Of a stretch of 6,889 nucleotides of DNA, positions 4,909 to 6,889 are shown one piece after another. Position 1 is the stretch's first letter. Each line of letters begins with the position of its first letter. The DNA is from Robiginitomaculum sp. (GTDB taxonomy: Bacteria; Pseudomonadota; Alphaproteobacteria; Caulobacterales; Maricaulaceae), in NCBI GenBank assembly GCA_026982235.1, contig JALSHM010000012.1:1-6889 (forward strand), written 5' to 3'. A program made the translations under genes and the position numbers. Below the pieces are notes generated by a model, which was not told where the DNA came from, made no database searches, and was given only the letters and a program-made list of their open reading frames with translations.

Positions 4909-5838
4909 ATGCGTTTAAATGAACTACATGACAATCCTGGTGCCACCAAAGCACGTCGGCGTATTGGTCGCGGTATTGGTTCTGGCAAAGGCAAAACCGG
5001 TGGCCGTGGCGTCAAAGGTCAAAAGTCGCGCTCAGGTGTGGCAATTAAAGGTTTTGAAGGTGGGCAAATGCCTATCTTTAAGCGACTGCCAAAACGCGGA
5101 TTTAACAAGCCAAACCGCAAGAAATTTGCAGAAATATCTATCCGTCGCCTCGGTCAAGCCATTGAAGCTGGTGTTTTGGATTTGAAAAAAGACGTGGACG
5201 CCAATGCTTTGGTTGCAGCGGGTGTTATTCGCCGTGCCCATGATGGTGTGCGTTTATTGGGGACAGGGAAATTATCTGCCGCCGTTAAGCTCACTGTTGC
5301 CTATGCCACGCCCGGTGCGCAAAAGATTGTTGAGCAGGCCAAAGGTTCTGTGACAATTTCGGATGCCAAGCCCGTTAAGCCTGAAGAAGCAGCGCCAAAA
5401 GCTAAAAAAAAGCCAGCTGTGAAAAAAGAGGCTGCGCCAAAAGCTGAAAAAGCACCTGCTAAAAAAGCGGCGCCTAAAAAAGCCGCTAAGAAGCCTGCCA
5501 AAAAAGATTCAGGCGAAGCGCGTCACGTGCCTTATTGGGAAGCGGTGAAAAAATATGACGCTGATGCCTCCGAAGACGTTGTGCGTAAAATCGTTAATTA
5601 TTGCGGCATTGCCCTCAATAGTCGTGACGGAAAATTTGTTGCTTGTACAGACGCCGAAGAGCGGGACACGGTACGGGATGGTTTCTTGAAGAAAAAGTTG
5701 AAACTCAAAGGTGACGACGCCGATCTGGACGCCAAAGTTATGGCGGTTTGTGAGCAAATGAAGAAAGATCGTCTAAAAAACCGGGTTATCTTCTATTATC
5801 TTCTGGCGCAAAATGAAAACATGCTTGGAGATCTCTAA
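4909..5838 (+). CDS. rplO: 50S ribosomal protein L15 fused to a C-terminal DUF2853-like domain
   Basis: The product has 309 residues, about twice the usual L15 (144-165). Residues 1-152 are a complete L15: MRLNELHDNPGATKARRRIG, the Gly-rich GRGIGSGKGKTGGRGVKGQK, and the signature KGFEGGQMPIFKRLPKRGF (47-65). It closes with KLTVAYATPGAQKIVEQAKG and VTI. L15 binds 23S rRNA and is a late 50S assembly protein. Residues 153-200 form a Lys/Ala/Pro linker, and about 208-309 match DUF2853 (SMc04008-like), a family of unknown function, with no stop or frame break. The start: a TTG at 4882 and ATGs at 4891, 4906 and 4909 are in frame. GGAG (4899-4902) is 6 bases from 4909 and only 3 from 4906, and the canonical M-[RK]-LNEL start favours 4909. 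A 65-bp gap leads to secY. The L15 identity is certain. The domain call rests on remembered family patterns and needs a profile search. Confidence 0.93.
   Translation: MRLNELHDNPGATKARRRIGRGIGSGKGKTGGRGVKGQKSRSGVAIKGFEGGQMPIFKRLPKRGFNKPNRKKFAEISIRRLGQAIEAGVLDLKKDVDANALVAAGVIRRAHDGVRLLGTGKLSAAVKLTVAYATPGAQKIVEQAKGSVTISDAKPVKPEEAAPKAKKKPAVKKEAAPKAEKAPAKKAAPKKAAKKPAKKDSGEARHVPYWEAVKKYDADASEDVVRKIVNYCGIALNSRDGKFVACTDAEERDTVRDGFLKKKLKLKGDDADLDAKVMAVCEQMKKDRLKNRVIFYYLLAQNENMLGDL
5365..5508 (+). repeat. Lys/Ala/Pro low-complexity linker within rplO (histone-H1-like)
   Basis: Residues about 153-200 of the L15 fusion consist almost entirely of Lys, Ala, Pro and a few Glu, in irregular units such as EAAPKAKKKPA, KKEAAPKAEK and APAKKAAPKKAAKKPAKK. 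This resembles histone H1 tails and the tails of some bacterial nucleoid proteins. It should be disordered and strongly basic, able to bind rRNA or act as a flexible tether. Lysine is mostly AAA, giving several A-runs, the longest being 8 A at 5404-5411. The minus-strand reading of this stretch looks like a membrane protein only because of this composition. Confidence 0.85.
5533..5838 (+). other. DUF2853-like domain encoded at the 3' end of rplO
   Basis: Residues about 208-309 of the fusion begin PYWEAVKKYDADASEDVVRK. They continue with IVNYCGIALNSRDGKFVACT, a charged EERDTVRDGFLKKKLKL and the acidic DDADLDAKVMAVCEQM, and end with KKDRLKNRVIFYYLLAQNEN. From memory this follows the DUF2853 pattern (AxVKKY, CGIAL..RD, VR..F.KKKLGL, KxRVTFYYLLAE) over its whole usual length of about 100 residues, so the domain appears intact. 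It has three cysteines (Cys232, Cys246, Cys281), no signal peptide and no membrane segment. No function is established for the family. A GTG at 5527 with AGGCGAAG upstream could in principle start it separately, but this is weak. Confidence 0.75.
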
Positions 5839-5903
5839 TACGAGACCTTTAAATTTGTAATTGGCTCCCCATATGAGGGGCTATTGCAAAAGGGAAAAAT
5901 AAA

Positions 5904-6889
5904 ATGGCATCTGCATCAGAACAGCTCGCACAAAATTTAAGCTTCGGCACATTTGGCAAAGCCAAGGAATTGCAAAAGCGCCTTTTGTTCACTATTCTGA
6001 TTCTCATTGTCTACCGTATTGGGACATTTATCCCGGTTCCGGGTATTGATATGGCGGCCTATTCACAGGTCTTTACCACAAGTGGCCAAGCTGGTGGCGG
6101 GTCAGGGCTTTTGACCCGCATGAATATGTTTGCTGGCGGTGCCGTGGAGCGTATGGCTATATTTGCCCTGAATGTTATGCCTTACATTACGGCTTCAATT
6201 ATTATGACCCTGATGAAGGGCTCTATCCCCAGTCTCGTTGCTCTTGACAAAGACGGCGAGCAGGGGCGCAAGCAAATTAACCAATATACACGCTATCTCA
6301 CGGTTTTCTTGGCCGCATTCCAAGCTTTTGGTATTGCAAGGCTTCTTGAAAGTCAGGGATTTGTCTATAATCCGGGCTTGTTTTTCCAGGCCACTGCCGT
6401 GATTACATTGGTAGGTGGCACCATGTTCTTGATGTGGATGGGTGAGCAAATTACCGCGCGGGGTATTGGGAATGGGGTGTCTTTGATTATTTTGGCTGGT
6501 ATTGTGGCCGAACTACCCAAAGCTATTTTTCAAGTGTTTAACCTCAACGCCATTGGCTCATTGTCGGCTGGTTTGATGCTGATCATTATAATTATGGGCA
6601 TTGGTTTGGTCGCATTGATTGTATTTGTCGAGCGCGCCCAAAGAAGACTTCTCGTGCAATATCCAAAACGCCAAGTGGCGGGCGGCAAAATGTTTGGTGG
6701 CGACAGTTCGTTCCTGCCGCTTAAGCTGAACGCGGCTGGTGTTATTCCGCCGATTTTCGCTTCTTCAATTTTGCTTCTGCCGGCAACGGCTGGTACATTT
6801 ATAGCTGAAGATGCACCCGGTTGGGTGCGCCAAATGTTGTCCATGACGGGTTATGGCTCGCCTGGATATTTGACTTTGTACACCGTGTT
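5904..6889 (+). CDS. secY: protein translocase subunit SecY (partial, N-terminal 328 residues)
   Basis: This open frame runs off the window end with no stop; about 110-120 residues of a usual 440-450 are missing. SecY forms the inner-membrane channel of SecYEG, through which SecA or the ribosome passes proteins. The N-terminus MASASEQLAQNLSFGTFGKA is typical of alphaproteobacteria. TM1 is near 27-45 (then FIPVPGID). The plug and TM2 are in MFAGGAVERMAIFALNVMPY (75-94), followed by ITASIIM. Further helices are near 130-148, 161-178, 190-210, 221-242 and 277-298. The EGEQGRK-like DGEQGRKQINQYTRY and GEQITARGIGNGVSLIIL blocks are signatures, as is VERAQRRLLVQYPKRQV with LPLKLNAAGVIPPIFASS. The ATG at 5904 follows AGGGA (5891-5895). 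It is expected to be transcribed with rplO. Confidence 0.98.
   Translation, partial: MASASEQLAQNLSFGTFGKAKELQKRLLFTILILIVYRIGTFIPVPGIDMAAYSQVFTTSGQAGGGSGLLTRMNMFAGGAVERMAIFALNVMPYITASIIMTLMKGSIPSLVALDKDGEQGRKQINQYTRYLTVFLAAFQAFGIARLLESQGFVYNPGLFFQATAVITLVGGTMFLMWMGEQITARGIGNGVSLIILAGIVAELPKAIFQVFNLNAIGSLSAGLMLIIIIMGIGLVALIVFVERAQRRLLVQYPKRQVAGGKMFGGDSSFLPLKLNAAGVIPPIFASSILLLPATAGTFIAEDAPGWVRQMLSMTGYGSPGYLTLYTV

Noticed and set aside
5301..5501. Minus-strand frame of 66 residues that looks like a hydrophobic membrane protein (repeated Ala/Phe/Gly/Leu).
   Set aside because: It is the antisense of the Lys/Ala/Pro linker of rplO: AAA and GCx codons read backwards as Phe and Ala/Gly. It has no independent support.
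5866..5880. Intrinsic terminator between rplO and secY.
   Set aside because: The pairing is only 4 clean base pairs and no T-run follows; secY is normally co-transcribed with rplO.
1..6889. Mobile elements, CRISPR arrays, tRNA or rRNA genes, horizontally acquired islands.
   Set aside because: I saw no direct repeats of CRISPR form, transposase, tRNA-like cloverleaf or rRNA sequence; the window is a standard ribosomal protein cluster throughout apart from the rplO extension.

Overview
This window is a stretch of the conserved ribosomal-protein superoperon (S10–spc type) of a bacterium, almost certainly an alphaproteobacterium. The order on the + strand is rpsC(end)–rplP–rpmC–rpsQ–rplN–rplX–rplE–rpsN–rpsH–rplF–rplR–rpsE–rpmD–rplO–secY(start). 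Three features support the assignment: the SecY N-terminus (MASASEQLAQNLSFGTFGKA type), the 101-residue zinc-free S14, and the sequences of L6, L15 and L24. Base composition looks intermediate (about half GC by eye, not computed). I cannot fix a genus. A Hyphomonadaceae/Robiginitomaculaceae-like lineage is only a guess.

Layout. Positions 1-1093 hold the end of the S10 part: the S3 tail, then L16, L29 and S17. A 48-bp gap at the classical S10/spc boundary carries a perfect 10-bp inverted repeat. Positions 1142-5838 hold the spc part: L14, L24, L5, S14, S8, L6, L18, S5, L30 and L15. It is tightly packed, with two gene overlaps and most gaps under 40 bp. The larger gaps are rpsQ/rplN (48 bp), rpsC/rplP (53 bp), rplE/rpsN (56 bp, with a perfect 6-bp stem hairpin) and rplO/secY (65 bp). 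SecY starts at 5904 and runs off the window after 328 codons. Nothing is encoded convincingly on the minus strand. There is no tRNA, rRNA, mobile element or CRISPR array, and no stretch over 300 bases lacks a gene.

The gene products act together: all but SecY are ribosomal subunits, and SecY is the membrane channel for nascent proteins made by those ribosomes.

The outstanding feature is rplO. Its product is about 309 residues, roughly twice the usual L15 length. A complete L15 (residues 1 to about 152) is followed in the same frame by a Lys/Ala/Pro-rich histone-H1-like linker (about 153-200). A C-terminal domain of about 100 residues then follows, which I recognise as DUF2853 (SMc04008-like), normally a small stand-alone alphaproteobacterial protein of unknown function. 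If made as read, every ribosome could carry this domain. The linker also contains an A_AAA_AAG slippery heptamer; a -1 slip there would end 12 codons later and yield a short L15 without the domain.
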